A DNA stretch of 44,874 nt from Planctomycetales bacterium 4484_113 (lineage in GTDB: Bacteria > 4484-113), in NCBI GenBank assembly GCA_002050035.1, contig MVCR01000005.1, forward strand, positions 1 through 44,874, in the 5' to 3' direction. Made by a program: the position numbers and the translations under genes. Below, in pieces: positions 35,529-44,862 of this stretch. Below the pieces are notes generated by a model that worked only from the letters and a program-made list of their open reading frames with translations, ran no database searches and was not told the DNA's origin. The number at the start of each line of letters is the position of its first letter. The first letter of the stretch is position 1.

Positions 35529-35885
35529 ATGATAAAAGAGGGCTACCTGCTCGTGGTCATACTGCGTGAGGTCGGATACCTGGAGCCAATTCTCGACGCG
35601 CTGATGGAAGTGGGTATCAGCGGAGTCACGGTTCTGAGCTCCCGAGGAATCAGCGCCGACACTTATCGCCATCACATTGAGGAGTTCTCCATCGCAACCC
35701 TGATGGACCATCTGCTCGTGTCGAACAAGGCGGAAAGCAAGACATTGGTCGTGCTCGCTAGGTATAAGAAAGTGCTGACCAAGGCGCGAAAGCAAATCGA
35801 AAAGGTAGTCGGCGACATTGACGAACCAAAGAACGCTATCGTTTTCACCATCCCGGTGCAGGACATTTGGGGAATCCCCGACTGA
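35529..35885 (+). CDS. PII-superfamily (ferredoxin-like fold) signalling protein, divergent
   Basis: A 118-residue soluble protein. The opening strand-helix-strand LLVVILREVGYLEPILDALMEVGISGVTVLSSRGIS matches the start of PII proteins, and the closing NAIVFTIPVQDIWGI matches their last strand. The B-loop and T-loop positions are occupied by HIEEFSIATLMDHLLVSNKAESK, without the usual tyrosine or GDGK-type nucleotide motif, so ATP or 2-oxoglutarate binding is uncertain. No ammonium transporter or glutamine synthetase is adjacent; PII-like proteins in other contexts serve other signals. It is read just ahead of the metalloprotease gene with a 40-base gap. Confidence 0.65.
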   Translation: MIKEGYLLVVILREVGYLEPILDALMEVGISGVTVLSSRGISADTYRHHIEEFSIATLMDHLLVSNKAESKTLVVLARYKKVLTKARKQIEKVVGDIDEPKNAIVFTIPVQDIWGIPD

Positions 35886-35925
35886 TTCCACCTAGGCGCC
35901 AGGAACGACACTGGAGAACCAGACT

Positions 35926-38901
35926 ATGAAGCATACGGCATCATTGCTCGGCAAGTGCGGCATCGCACTGCTGCTGATTACGCTGCTTGTATCCTGCGGG
36001 CATAGCCGCTCGCTAATCTCATCGGTTCCCTCTGCAAGCGGCGGGAGTGGACCGAGCGCAAGCTCGCTAGCTGACGGCGCATATGGCGACTACTCGCTGG
36101 CTGGAGAAGCTAACTCTACGGGCCTGCCGGCGGACGCTCGATATAAGGGGCCCTACCGGCTGCCGGAGGGGCGCATCGTCTACACGCAGGAGACGATTGA
36201 CGAGTATCCGTTGCTCAAGGAAGCCGGCATCCAGCCAGGAATATACCAGATGGATGAGCCTGTGGCGGGGAAATCATCCAGCACGGTGAACATCGACCAC
36301 GAGGGGATGATTGCGCCCTCGACCGGCAATGTAAAGGCGCTGGTGCTCAAGGTGCAGTATGCATCCACCGCGGGGAATCATCATTGGACGAATACACAGA
36401 TCAACCACCGCCTCTTTGAGCCGGACAGCGATATCGACATCGAAGGCAGTCTGCACGACTTCTATGAGCGGCAATCCTACAACCAGCTACATATCGACGG
36501 CGACATTTACCCGACGGATGAGGACACCTATTATCAGGTGTCGGGAAGCCCGCAGATTTTCGGAAACATGCTAAAACTCACCCGCACACAGTGGCTTGAT
36601 TTGATGAATCAGGCTGATGCTGACTTGAACTTCAACAACTACGACAGTGATGGAGACCACAACGTGGATTGCGTGTATCTGCTCTTTCGCAAGTTCACCG
36701 GCGTGGAGATCAGAGAATATGTGGGCTTTCCAGGAATCGGCGTGACGTGGTATCAGAGTGACTTCAATTACGACAACGTTAAGGTGATGCGGGTGGTCGT
36801 GCTTGATGACTCCGCCATAGAGCCGAACGTTTTCGTGGCTTTCCACGAGACCGGCCATGTTCTGGGGCTTCCTGACTACTACGACTACGGGGGCGACTAC
36901 TCGGAAAGGGACAATCCGGGGCCCGATGGAGATGAGAGCAACGGGTGCGGCTTCTGGGAGCTGATGGCGGCAGGGAACTACGTCTACCCCTGCCAGGGGC
37001 TTTCGGCGCTGAACAGATATATCTTGGGATGGGACACGCCCATTAATGTAACAACCAATATGCACGACGTGCACATCCCCCCTCGGGAATCAGGGATGGG
37101 GCACATCTATCGTTTGTGGAAAAACGGCGTTGAGGGACCGGAGTACTTCCTCATAGAGAACCGGGGCACCAACGGGGAATGGATAGTAAGCCACTTCAAC
37201 AGCAGTTATTACCCCTCGAAGGTCTACCTTCAATTGATGCCCCTTGACTTGCGCAAAGTGCCACCTGGGCTGCTTATCTGGCACGTGGACGAGAATGTAT
37301 ACAACGGGCTTGTTAGCGATCAGGATGTGGGCAAGTGGGGTTACGGCTGCAACGACTACGAGGAACACAAGTTCCTGGATTTGGAGGAAAGCGGCGCTAC
37401 CTACTCGATCAACTACGATAGCTGGGAAACCATCGTGGACCACCGTGATTACGGGACCAACAAGTCATATAGTGGCGGCACTTACGACCCGTGGCCGGAA
37501 ACCTTGAACTCAGTCGTCTACGACCGCTTCGGACCGGACACGATTCCGAACTCACACTCCTATGATGGGGAAAACACCTATGTTGAAGTCAGCCATATCC
37601 GCTGGGAGGGAGACGATATTGTTTGCGACCTGACCATCGGGGGGCCTGATATTGAGTTTGAGTTCCCGAATCCGGCGGTGCTCTCGGGAGTAGTTACCCT
37701 TACTCCCACCCTAGCGACCAACGTCTCTTCGGTGGACTACTACATCGACGATGACCTGCGCGCAACGATTGATGCGGCACCGTTCTCTTTTGAGTTTGAT
37801 ACCAGCGGATACGGCTTCGCCAGCGTACGCCTGAAAGCGGTGGCGCACGGCATTGATGTTCCTCAAGACGACATCTTCGAGCTTGACCTCATCATTGACA
37901 ACACTGATGGCGCATTCCCGCAGGTGGTGGACTTCGATGGCGGAGGCACCGAGATGGCGGGAAGCAGCCTGCCGGCAACAACATGGTTAAGCCAGATTAA
38001 CGGCGGCTATCAGGGAAGTGCGGCCGCATACGGAACCCACCGCGACGGCGGAGGATACGACGACAGCCTGCAGGCGCTGGCGGTGCTGCCACTGTTTGAT
38101 TTAACCGAGGAGACAGCGCCCACCCTGGTGTTCTTCCAGCACTACAATCTGGAATCGGGCCCCGATACTGTTTCCGTGGTGGTCAGCAGCGACAGTTTCG
38201 CCAGCGACTTCACTGTGGCTGACACCCAAGCGGGCAATGATGCCACCTACACCGGCTACCGTGAGGACTGGCAGAGAGTACACGTTAACTTGAGCCCCTG
38301 GGCAGGGCAAAAGGTGCATGTAGGCTTCCTCATCACCACCAACGGCAACACCGTTGGCGAGGAGCCGAGTGCACCTGCCGGCTGGTGGGTGGACCACATC
38401 GTGCTGGCGACACGCTACACCGATTCCGTTCCCATGATTCAGGACCCGGGCATCAGCTCAGGCGCCACGGTTGGCATCGTACCCCAGCTTCCCGAGCTTG
38501 TCTTCACTCCCAGCGCCTCGGGTGACCCGCAAGAGCTCGACTACGTGCTGCTCCTCGACGGCGGAGGCGACATCGATGGCACGGTGAATGCTCCGCCATT
38601 TGAGGCGCACATCGACGTGAGCCACCTCAACAACCAGCGGGCGGTGTTGAGATTGCAGGTGTTCAATGAAAATGACGTGCCCAGCCCGGCAGTTGAGGTG
38701 CCGCTTTTCATCTACAACCTGCGCTCGGATGCGAACAGCGACGGTGTCGTGGATGAGAGTGACCATGCAACCATCGTCTCCGCATTCGGGCTCAACACGT
38801 CCAGCCCCGACTATCGCCCGTGGCTGGATACGAATAGCGACGGAGCGGTAGACGAGCGTGACCTTTCAAGTGTGGGCTACGATTTCGGTAGGACGCTGTG
38901 A
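35926..38901 (+). CDS. M6-family metalloprotease lipoprotein with C-terminal dockerin
   Basis: A 991-residue lipoprotein (lipobox LLVSC, C about 24) and predicted secreted zinc endopeptidase. The active site is HETGHVLGLPDYYDY (H307, E308, H311), the M6 (immune inhibitor A-like) pattern, followed by the Met-turn-like CGFWELMAAGNYVYP. After the catalytic domain (about 100-570) come Ig-like or beta-sandwich modules, including one reading VVDFDGGGTEMAG to PAGWWVDHIVLATRYTD, an immune-inhibitor-A/MAM-like jelly roll. The final 60 residues form a type I dockerin: DANSDGVVDESDHATIVSAFG and DTNSDGAVDERDLSSVGYDFG. GGAG lies 9 bases before the ATG. No cohesin is seen in the window. Likely targets are extracellular proteins. 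Confidence 0.9.
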   Translation: MKHTASLLGKCGIALLLITLLVSCGHSRSLISSVPSASGGSGPSASSLADGAYGDYSLAGEANSTGLPADARYKGPYRLPEGRIVYTQETIDEYPLLKEAGIQPGIYQMDEPVAGKSSSTVNIDHEGMIAPSTGNVKALVLKVQYASTAGNHHWTNTQINHRLFEPDSDIDIEGSLHDFYERQSYNQLHIDGDIYPTDEDTYYQVSGSPQIFGNMLKLTRTQWLDLMNQADADLNFNNYDSDGDHNVDCVYLLFRKFTGVEIREYVGFPGIGVTWYQSDFNYDNVKVMRVVVLDDSAIEPNVFVAFHETGHVLGLPDYYDYGGDYSERDNPGPDGDESNGCGFWELMAAGNYVYPCQGLSALNRYILGWDTPINVTTNMHDVHIPPRESGMGHIYRLWKNGVEGPEYFLIENRGTNGEWIVSHFNSSYYPSKVYLQLMPLDLRKVPPGLLIWHVDENVYNGLVSDQDVGKWGYGCNDYEEHKFLDLEESGATYSINYDSWETIVDHRDYGTNKSYSGGTYDPWPETLNSVVYDRFGPDTIPNSHSYDGENTYVEVSHIRWEGDDIVCDLTIGGPDIEFEFPNPAVLSGVVTLTPTLATNVSSVDYYIDDDLRATIDAAPFSFEFDTSGYGFASVRLKAVAHGIDVPQDDIFELDLIIDNTDGAFPQVVDFDGGGTEMAGSSLPATTWLSQINGGYQGSAAAYGTHRDGGGYDDSLQALAVLPLFDLTEETAPTLVFFQHYNLESGPDTVSVVVSSDSFASDFTVADTQAGNDATYTGYREDWQRVHVNLSPWAGQKVHVGFLITTNGNTVGEEPSAPAGWWVDHIVLATRYTDSVPMIQDPGISSGATVGIVPQLPELVFTPSASGDPQELDYVLLLDGGGDIDGTVNAPPFEAHIDVSHLNNQRAVLRLQVFNENDVPSPAVEVPLFIYNLRSDANSDGVVDESDHATIVSAFGLNTSSPDYRPWLDTNSDGAVDERDLSSVGYDFGRTL

Positions 38902-39086
38902 GCTGCTGAATTCTTCTTGATAAGTCGTGTCGCTCCGCGTTGAAGATTCGCTCGCGCAATTTCACCTAGTCGTTGCGCTCAATCACTTGCAATCATCTTC
39001 CGCGCGTTTATAATCGGCAGCAATCCTTCGGCGTCGAGAATTCCAGCGCGGAAGGTCAACCGCAATACTGTTGAACGGGAATCGGC
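38902..39086. other. Leader region upstream of dnaB
   Basis: Besides the dnaB promoter this 185-base gap holds an imperfect structure with the inverted pairs GCGCAA/TTGCGC and GAAGAT/ATCTTC just before the promoter. These may end the metalloprotease transcript. There is no ORF of note. Confidence 0.35.
38987..39014 (+). promoter_or_regulatory. Promoter for dnaB-purD
   Basis: TTGCAA, 16-base spacer, TATAAT. The start codon of dnaB is about 70 bases downstream, so this gene has a real leader. Confidence 0.6.
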
Positions 39087-40508
39087 TTGGATGTAGAGAG
39101 GGAAAGCGTCGAATTTCTGGGAAGAGTGCTACCGCACTCGCAGGAGCTTGAGCAGGCGGTTCTGGGAGCTATTCTTCAGGATGCGCAAGACGCTCTGCCG
39201 GTGGCGATGGAGATTCTCACCCACGAGAGTTTCTACTATCCCGCACACCAGATAATTTTCGATACGCTTACTCGGCTACATCTACGCGGCGTGCCGCCCG
39301 ACCCGCTGGCAGTGATTGAAGATTTGCGCAGCCGCGAGCTTCTGGAGCGGGTAGGAGGCGAGAGCTATCTCTACGCCCTAGTGACGGCGGTTCCTGATGC
39401 CAGCGCGGTAGAAACGCACGCCCAGGTGTTGCGTGAGAAGGAACTGTTACGCAGGCTGATTTCTGAATCCAACGTGTTGCTCAAGGAGGCTTACAGCCAG
39501 GAGAAGAGCGTGCAAGAGATCCTCGATGACGCCGAGCGTCGCATTCTGCAGATTGACGCCGGACTCATGAGTGGTCGCTTCTCGGATTTGGATACAGCAT
39601 TACGCGAGTTCATGTCCGCCTACGAGGAGGAGCAAAGGGTTGGCCCCGATGGCCAGATGATATCCACGCTGAAAAAGCTGCGCGGTCTTGATTCGGGCTA
39701 CCCGCAGCTTGACCGCCTGCTCGGAGGGTTCAAGCGAGGCGACCTTATCATTGTGGCGGCTCGACCGGGCGTGGGCAAGACAGCACTGGTTCTCAACTTC
39801 GCGCACCGCATCGCCACCCGTGGCAAGGCTGTCGGTATCTTCTCCATGGAGATGGGCAAGGAGCAGGCTGCAATGCGGCTCCTTGCCATGACCTCTGGCA
39901 TTTCTAGCAGTCGCATTGACCGGGGAGAGTTCAACCGCGAGGAGATGAGCACTATCCGACGCTGCTACGAGGAGATGGCTTCCCTGCCCATCTACATCGA
40001 CGACTCCTCGATGCTCAACATCCGAGCGCTTAAGAACCGCGCCCGACGCCTGTGGGCACAACATCAGGTGGAGATAATTATGGTAGACTACCTCCAGCTG
40101 ATGGAAGGCATGCGTCCGGGCGAAGAAGGCAGGGTGCAGGAGGTAACGGAAATCAGCCGCGGGCTCAAGCAAATCGCCCGCGAACTGAAGATACCGCTCA
40201 TAGCTTGCAGCCAGCTCTCGCGCCAGGTGGAACACCGTTCAGACCGCAAACCCTTGCTATCCGACCTGCGAGAATCCGGCTCCATCGAGCAGGACGCGGA
40301 TGTGGTGATTATGATGTACCGCGAGGACTACTATGAGCTTCAGCGTGGCGAGCACGCGACTTCAGAGGTTATGGGCAGCGTGGTCGATCTGAACATCGCC
40401 AAGCACCGCAACGGTCCAACCGGACAGGTCAAGCTAACCTACTTGCATCCTTACCTGCGCTTCGAGCCGTACGCCAGCGAGGATATCCCCATCGGCGACT
40501 ACGAATGA
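39087..40508 (+). CDS. dnaB: Replicative DNA helicase DnaB
   Basis: The hexameric helicase of the replication fork. The N-terminal domain begins LPHSQELEQAVLGAILQD. The RecA-like motor carries the Walker A motif AARPGVGKTALVLNF, Walker B-like VEIIMVDYLQLM, and the DnaB motifs FSMEMGKEQAAMRLL and ACSQLSRQVEHRSDRKPLLSDLRESGSIEQDADVV. The length (473) is normal and no intein interrupts it. The start is TTG; there is no ATG or GTG better placed before the conserved region. PurD follows after 19 bases. A loader (DnaC/DnaI) is not seen nearby, but a DciA-like protein and PriA occur in the window. Confidence 0.96.
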   Translation: MDVERESVEFLGRVLPHSQELEQAVLGAILQDAQDALPVAMEILTHESFYYPAHQIIFDTLTRLHLRGVPPDPLAVIEDLRSRELLERVGGESYLYALVTAVPDASAVETHAQVLREKELLRRLISESNVLLKEAYSQEKSVQEILDDAERRILQIDAGLMSGRFSDLDTALREFMSAYEEEQRVGPDGQMISTLKKLRGLDSGYPQLDRLLGGFKRGDLIIVAARPGVGKTALVLNFAHRIATRGKAVGIFSMEMGKEQAAMRLLAMTSGISSSRIDRGEFNREEMSTIRRCYEEMASLPIYIDDSSMLNIRALKNRARRLWAQHQVEIIMVDYLQLMEGMRPGEEGRVQEVTEISRGLKQIARELKIPLIACSQLSRQVEHRSDRKPLLSDLRESGSIEQDADVVIMMYREDYYELQRGEHATSEVMGSVVDLNIAKHRNGPTGQVKLTYLHPYLRFEPYASEDIPIGDYE

Positions 40509-40527
40509 CAACAAGGAGGAATGGCTC

Positions 40528-41937
40528 TTGAAGGTTCTGGTCATTGGTAACGGCGGACGTGAATGCGCCATCGCCAATACTCTGCTGGTTTCGCCTAAGG
40601 TTACGCGTCTCTATATCACGCCGGAGAATTACGGCGTCTGGGACCCGTTCGGGCGCGGTCGTGTATATCTGAAGAGCATCCCGGCGACCGATATAGATGC
40701 TCTCCCGCGCTTCGCCAGTCAGGAGGAAGTGAATCTCACAGTGGTCGGGCCAGAGGCTCCGCTGGCGGCGGGCATTGTGGACAGGTTCCGCAACCAGGGC
40801 TTGCGCATTGTAGGACCGGATCGCGAAGCCGCCCAGCTCGAAGCCAGCAAGAGTTTCGCCAAGAGATTCTGCCAGCGCTATGGCATACCAACGGGCAAAG
40901 CCGAGCTGTTTTCCGACTATGAGAAGGCGGTGGCGTACCTGAAAAACACCGACTATCCCACAGTGATCAAGGCGGATGGACTCGCCGCGGGCAAAGGGGT
41001 CATCGTGTGCAAGGACTTTGAGCACGCGCAGGAAGCGCTCGACCGGCTGATGATCAAAGACGTTTTCAAAGGCGCCGGCAAGCACGTGCTAGTAGAGGAG
41101 TACCTGGAAGGGCATGAGATCTCATTCTTCTGCTTCTTTGACGGGCGAGAAGCCGTGATGATACCGCCAGTATCTGACTACAAGCAGCTCAAAGATGGAG
41201 GCGAGGGGCCCAACACAGGCGGAATGGGCTGCATGGCGCCAACCCCTTATGCGACCCCTGAGGTCGTTGAGGAGTGGAAAACACATATCCTGACGCCATT
41301 CATCGCTGGCTGCCAGAGCGAGGGATTCGACTACCGCGGCGTCATCTACTTCGGCACGATCGTGACCGAAGACGGGCTCAAGCTGCTGGAGTTCAATGTG
41401 CGCATGGGGGACCCGGAGGCGCAGGCAACGATGCCGCTGCTGACGGGCGATCTGATGGACATCATGGTCGCGATGGAGAGCGGCACGCTGAACCGGATTG
41501 AATCCGCTTTCAGTGATGAAGCTACAGTCACAGTGGTTGTGGCGTCCAAGAACTACCCCTACGGCAAGTCAGCACCGGCGCGAATCGAGGGATTAGAGCG
41601 GGTATCGCAGTTCTACAAGCTGCGCGAGGAATTCACCGACGGCACCATCTACCGCCGACTGCCGGCGGTGAATGTTTTCTTTGCCGGGGTCAGCAAGGGC
41701 AGCAGTTTCGTGCCCGTGGAGGAAGCCGAGGATGAAAGCGATATCGGTCGGGATGTCGCGCGCACTTTGCGGCGAGGGGAGGAACGAGCGGAGTTTTTCG
41801 CCACCGGCGGTCGCGTGCTTAGCATCACGGCCCGAGGCGACAACCTATCCGCTGCCCGTAAGCTCGCCTACGAAGTCGTCGGCAACATCCACTTCGACGG
41901 TATGCACTACCGCACCGACATCGCCAAGCTGGAGTAG
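40528..41937 (+). CDS. purD: Phosphoribosylamine-glycine ligase
   Basis: Second enzyme of purine synthesis, joining glycine to phosphoribosylamine with ATP. The opening KVLVIGNGGRECAIANTLL is the PurD nucleotide loop, with the usual GREHA histidine replaced by cysteine. Further motifs fit: NLTVVGPEAPLAAGIVDRFR, YPTVIKADGLAAGKGVIVC, GPNTGGMGCMAPTPY, LEFNVRMGDPEAQATMPLL. It has 469 residues, somewhat longer than usual (about 430), with added length in the middle and the C-terminal domain. The start is TTG, with AAGGAGGA 7 bases upstream. It is cotranscribed with dnaB. The restriction-modification gene starts 5 bases after its stop. Confidence 0.95.
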   Translation: MKVLVIGNGGRECAIANTLLVSPKVTRLYITPENYGVWDPFGRGRVYLKSIPATDIDALPRFASQEEVNLTVVGPEAPLAAGIVDRFRNQGLRIVGPDREAAQLEASKSFAKRFCQRYGIPTGKAELFSDYEKAVAYLKNTDYPTVIKADGLAAGKGVIVCKDFEHAQEALDRLMIKDVFKGAGKHVLVEEYLEGHEISFFCFFDGREAVMIPPVSDYKQLKDGGEGPNTGGMGCMAPTPYATPEVVEEWKTHILTPFIAGCQSEGFDYRGVIYFGTIVTEDGLKLLEFNVRMGDPEAQATMPLLTGDLMDIMVAMESGTLNRIESAFSDEATVTVVVASKNYPYGKSAPARIEGLERVSQFYKLREEFTDGTIYRRLPAVNVFFAGVSKGSSFVPVEEAEDESDIGRDVARTLRRGEERAEFFATGGRVLSITARGDNLSAARKLAYEVVGNIHFDGMHYRTDIAKLE

Positions 41938-41942
41938 GAAGC

Positions 41943-42227
41943 TTGGATAGGTTATTCAACAAGCTGGACGCGGTGTTGGACGAAGCGCCACTTCTCACCA
42001 AGAAGATCCATGATGCAGCGCGCAGAGCCGCAAACGAGGCGGAATTCCGCAGGCCGATCCTCAATGCCCTCGAAGAAGTAGCGAAGAAACACGAATTGAA
42101 GTCTGAAGTGCGAGAGGAGCGGTTCATTTTCGATACCGGCAGAACCGACGCGAATTTCTCCCATCTCATCCTGGAGTTCAAGACACCCGGGGTCCTCAAC
42201 AAGCCAGCTCGCGGGTATCATCCTTGA
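41943..42227 (+). pseudogene. N-terminal nuclease fragment of a broken type IIG-like restriction-modification gene
   Basis: Ninety-four residues beginning at TTG (AGGAAGC just upstream). They end RFIFDTGRTDANFSHLILEFKTPGVLN, a PD-(D/E)XK-type D...ExK nuclease core, and then run into a stop (KPARGYHP). In the next frame the coding pattern resumes as QLAGIILDGRLIVFVRH, which looks like the following strands of the same fold. In the PD-(D/E)XK folds I know, a helical segment of some 30-60 residues normally separates these strands. The gene thus appears to have lost DNA here with a frameshift. It begins 5 bases after purD, suggesting insertion into that operon's tail or readthrough from it. Confidence 0.65.
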
Positions 42228-42309
42228 CGGGAGGCTGATTGTATTCGTCCGCCACGTCAGGCACGCCGGATGGTTAGCGGAGTCACCCGTAGAAGTAACT
42301 CAGGCATCA

Positions 42310-44862
42310 GTGGAGAAGCTCTTGCGCATCCTCGCCGCCTCCGCCTACGGCAAAGCCATCTCGCCGGAGAATTTGATAAGCGATTTCGGCGGCGGGAAGG
42401 AGCACGCCAAGCGAATAGGAGCTCTCTTCTACAGCCTAGCTCAGAAGGACCCCAAGACACTCGCAGGCTGCATCTTCAACCAGTGGCGTGAGTTCTTTAG
42501 CGAAAGCTGCGACTATGAGGAGGGCTCAGGCAAGCTAAAGCGAAAAAAGACCCTACAGAAGTTCTGCACTGATATGGGCGTCCCCTACAAAGGCGTGGAT
42601 GTCGAACGACTCATCTTCGCGGTGCACACCTACTACGCCTTCCTCATCAAGCTCATCGCCTACGCGGTCATAGTCTCGAAGAAGACCAACGGCGGGAACC
42701 CGCTTTCTGAAATCCCAATCATGACGACTGTGGAGTTGCGCAGCCATCTTAAGGACCTTGAGGCGGGCGAGCGTTTCACCAGCTACTGGGGAATCCGCAA
42801 CTTCCCTGAAGACCCCTATTTCACATGGTATCTGCACGTCTGGAATGACGCCCTAGCGGATGCAGTGCGCCGTCTCGCCGACACCCTCAGTGAGTACGAC
42901 CCCGCAACATTCCGCGTAAAGCCTGAAGGCGCGCGAGACCTCTTGAAGAAACTGTATCAGTTCCTCATCCCTGGCGACATCCGCCACGACCTTGGCGAAT
43001 ACTACACTCCCGACTGGCTTGCGGAGCTGACGCTCGACCGCGTCGGCTACAAGGGAAAGGCGAAGGAGAGGCTCCTCGACCCTGCCTGCGGTTCCGGCAC
43101 CTTCCTTGTTCTCGCCATCCAGCGAAAGATGCAGTACGGCCGGGAAACCGAGAGAATCAGCGATGAAACCCTCATGAAGTCGATTCTTGAGACCATCAAG
43201 GGGATTGACCTAAATCCGCTCGCGGTTACCGCTGCCCGTGCAAACTACATCTTCGCCATTGACGAGATTCTCCACTACTACCCGAGAGGGCGAGAGATTC
43301 CCATCTATCTCGCCGACTCCATTTACCCTCCGCAGTCCTCAAACGACGTGAGCAATCCGAATGTTCGCCGATTCCACACCGTGGTAGGGGACTTTGAGTT
43401 CCCCATCGCCGTGAGTTCCGAAGCCGGAATGAGCTGGCTCGCGCAGTTCCTGCACGACCACATAGAGAAGGGTTTCGCCTTTGACAGCTTCGTTGAGAAG
43501 CTTAAGCTGAGCAAGAAGTACCTGGACGATGAGCTGTTTGACGATAGCGGCGAGGCAAGCGAAGTGAATGTCGAGATTCTCGAAAGGGTCTACAATCAGC
43601 TCACTGAGCTAAAGAACCAGAAACGAAACAGCATCTGGGCGACCATCATCAAGAACGCTTATATGCCGCTATTCCTCAAGGGATTCGACTTTGTCGCGGG
43701 CAATCCCCCGTGGGTGAACTGGGAAAGCCTGCCGGATGGCTACCGGAAGGAAACCATGCATCTCTGGGCGGACTGCGGGCTCTGGCGGCTCAAGAAAAAG
43801 GGCGGGATGGAAACCATCCTCGGCAAGAGCAAGCGCGACCTCTCCACGCTGATGCTCTATGAGTCAATGCGGCGCTATCTGAAGGATGGCGGACGCCTTG
43901 GCTTTGTCATCACGCAGTCCGTCTTTAAGACCGGTGCGGCGCAAGGATTCCGTCATTTCAGGATTCTGACTGACCACCGCTCCAAGGAGATCCCGGTGCG
44001 CGTCGAATCTGCCGATGACTTCACCGACTTCCAGCCCTTCGAGGGAGCGACGAATCGGTCGGCGATGATTGTGCTGCGAAGGGGATTGCCCACAACCTAT
44101 CCGATGAAGCGCTACACCGTATGGCAGAAGCTTCCTGGGAAGAGCCTGCGTGCGGAGCTGAATCTCACCCTAGAAGAGGTCAAGAAGCTCACGCGCCGGC
44201 TTCCTTATCACGCCAAGCCAGTTGACGCGAAGGACAAGACCTCCTCGTGGATTACCGCCCGCGAAAAGGCGCTGGACGCGCTGAAGAAGGTGCTCGGGAA
44301 GTCGGACTATCAGGCTCGTGAGGGAGTCAATACTGGCGGCGCAAACGCCGTTTACTGGCTGAAGGATGTTGAGCCTGTGGGGAAAGACCCGCATACGGGA
44401 AAGCAGCTCATTCGCGCACTCAACCTAACCGAAGGTCAGAAGAGCGGGATTCGTCAGATTCACGAGCCGTTTCTACTGGAAGAAGAGCTGGTTTATCCGC
44501 TTCTGCGCGGGCGCGATGTCCAGAGGTGGCGTGCAAAGCCCTCCGCGTGGATTCTGATGGTCCAGGACCCAAAGGCACGACGGGGAATTGAAGTGCTGAA
44601 GATGCAGAGAGAGTATCCCCACGCCTGGAGCTACTTAAAGAGATTTGAGGATGAACTTCGGGAGCGTGCCGCGTTCAAGAGATACTTCACGCGGAAGGAT
44701 AAGAACTCGCGCAAGGCGGTTGAAACCGGCCCCTTCTACTCGATGTTGCATTCAACCCCAGAAAGCTCCTCCATCGGCAACTGGCGGAGCTATCGGAGAA
44801 GGCGCATAAGCTCGCTGACGGTGAGGAATGGCAGGAACTTGCCGAGGTGGAGGAGAAGATAG
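42310..44862 (+). CDS. N6-adenine DNA methyltransferase part of the broken restriction-modification gene
   Basis: An 850-residue frame, open upstream to the nuclease fragment but with its first start-like codon (GTG) here. It has helical N-terminal sequence, then DIRHDLGEYYTPDWLAELTL, SAM-binding motif I LLDPACGSGTFLVLA, IKGIDLNPLAVTAARANYI, and catalytic motif IV FVAGNPPWVNW (NPPW). A target-recognition-type region follows (LVYPLLRGRDVQRWRAKP). It fits type IIG (Eco57I/BREX PglX-like) enzymes. After YSMLHSTPE the frame becomes arginine-rich nonsense (RSYRRRRISS). Frame 3 of the window instead reads KLLHRQLAELSEKAHKLADG... from 44763 to the end, the usual C-terminal coiled-coil. A second frameshift or deletion is therefore likely near 44745-44765. 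Confidence 0.8.
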   Translation: MEKLLRILAASAYGKAISPENLISDFGGGKEHAKRIGALFYSLAQKDPKTLAGCIFNQWREFFSESCDYEEGSGKLKRKKTLQKFCTDMGVPYKGVDVERLIFAVHTYYAFLIKLIAYAVIVSKKTNGGNPLSEIPIMTTVELRSHLKDLEAGERFTSYWGIRNFPEDPYFTWYLHVWNDALADAVRRLADTLSEYDPATFRVKPEGARDLLKKLYQFLIPGDIRHDLGEYYTPDWLAELTLDRVGYKGKAKERLLDPACGSGTFLVLAIQRKMQYGRETERISDETLMKSILETIKGIDLNPLAVTAARANYIFAIDEILHYYPRGREIPIYLADSIYPPQSSNDVSNPNVRRFHTVVGDFEFPIAVSSEAGMSWLAQFLHDHIEKGFAFDSFVEKLKLSKKYLDDELFDDSGEASEVNVEILERVYNQLTELKNQKRNSIWATIIKNAYMPLFLKGFDFVAGNPPWVNWESLPDGYRKETMHLWADCGLWRLKKKGGMETILGKSKRDLSTLMLYESMRRYLKDGGRLGFVITQSVFKTGAAQGFRHFRILTDHRSKEIPVRVESADDFTDFQPFEGATNRSAMIVLRRGLPTTYPMKRYTVWQKLPGKSLRAELNLTLEEVKKLTRRLPYHAKPVDAKDKTSSWITAREKALDALKKVLGKSDYQAREGVNTGGANAVYWLKDVEPVGKDPHTGKQLIRALNLTEGQKSGIRQIHEPFLLEEELVYPLLRGRDVQRWRAKPSAWILMVQDPKARRGIEVLKMQREYPHAWSYLKRFEDELRERAAFKRYFTRKDKNSRKAVETGPFYSMLHSTPESSSIGNWRSYRRRRISSLTVRNGRNLPRWRRR

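Noticed and set aside
39087-40508. Possible intein in dnaB
   Set aside because: The helicase motifs run without a break and the length is normal.
39087-41937. Replication or defence island linking dnaB, purD and the restriction-modification gene
   Set aside because: dnaB and purD are ordinary housekeeping genes; only the last gene is accessory, so there is no evidence for a joint system.
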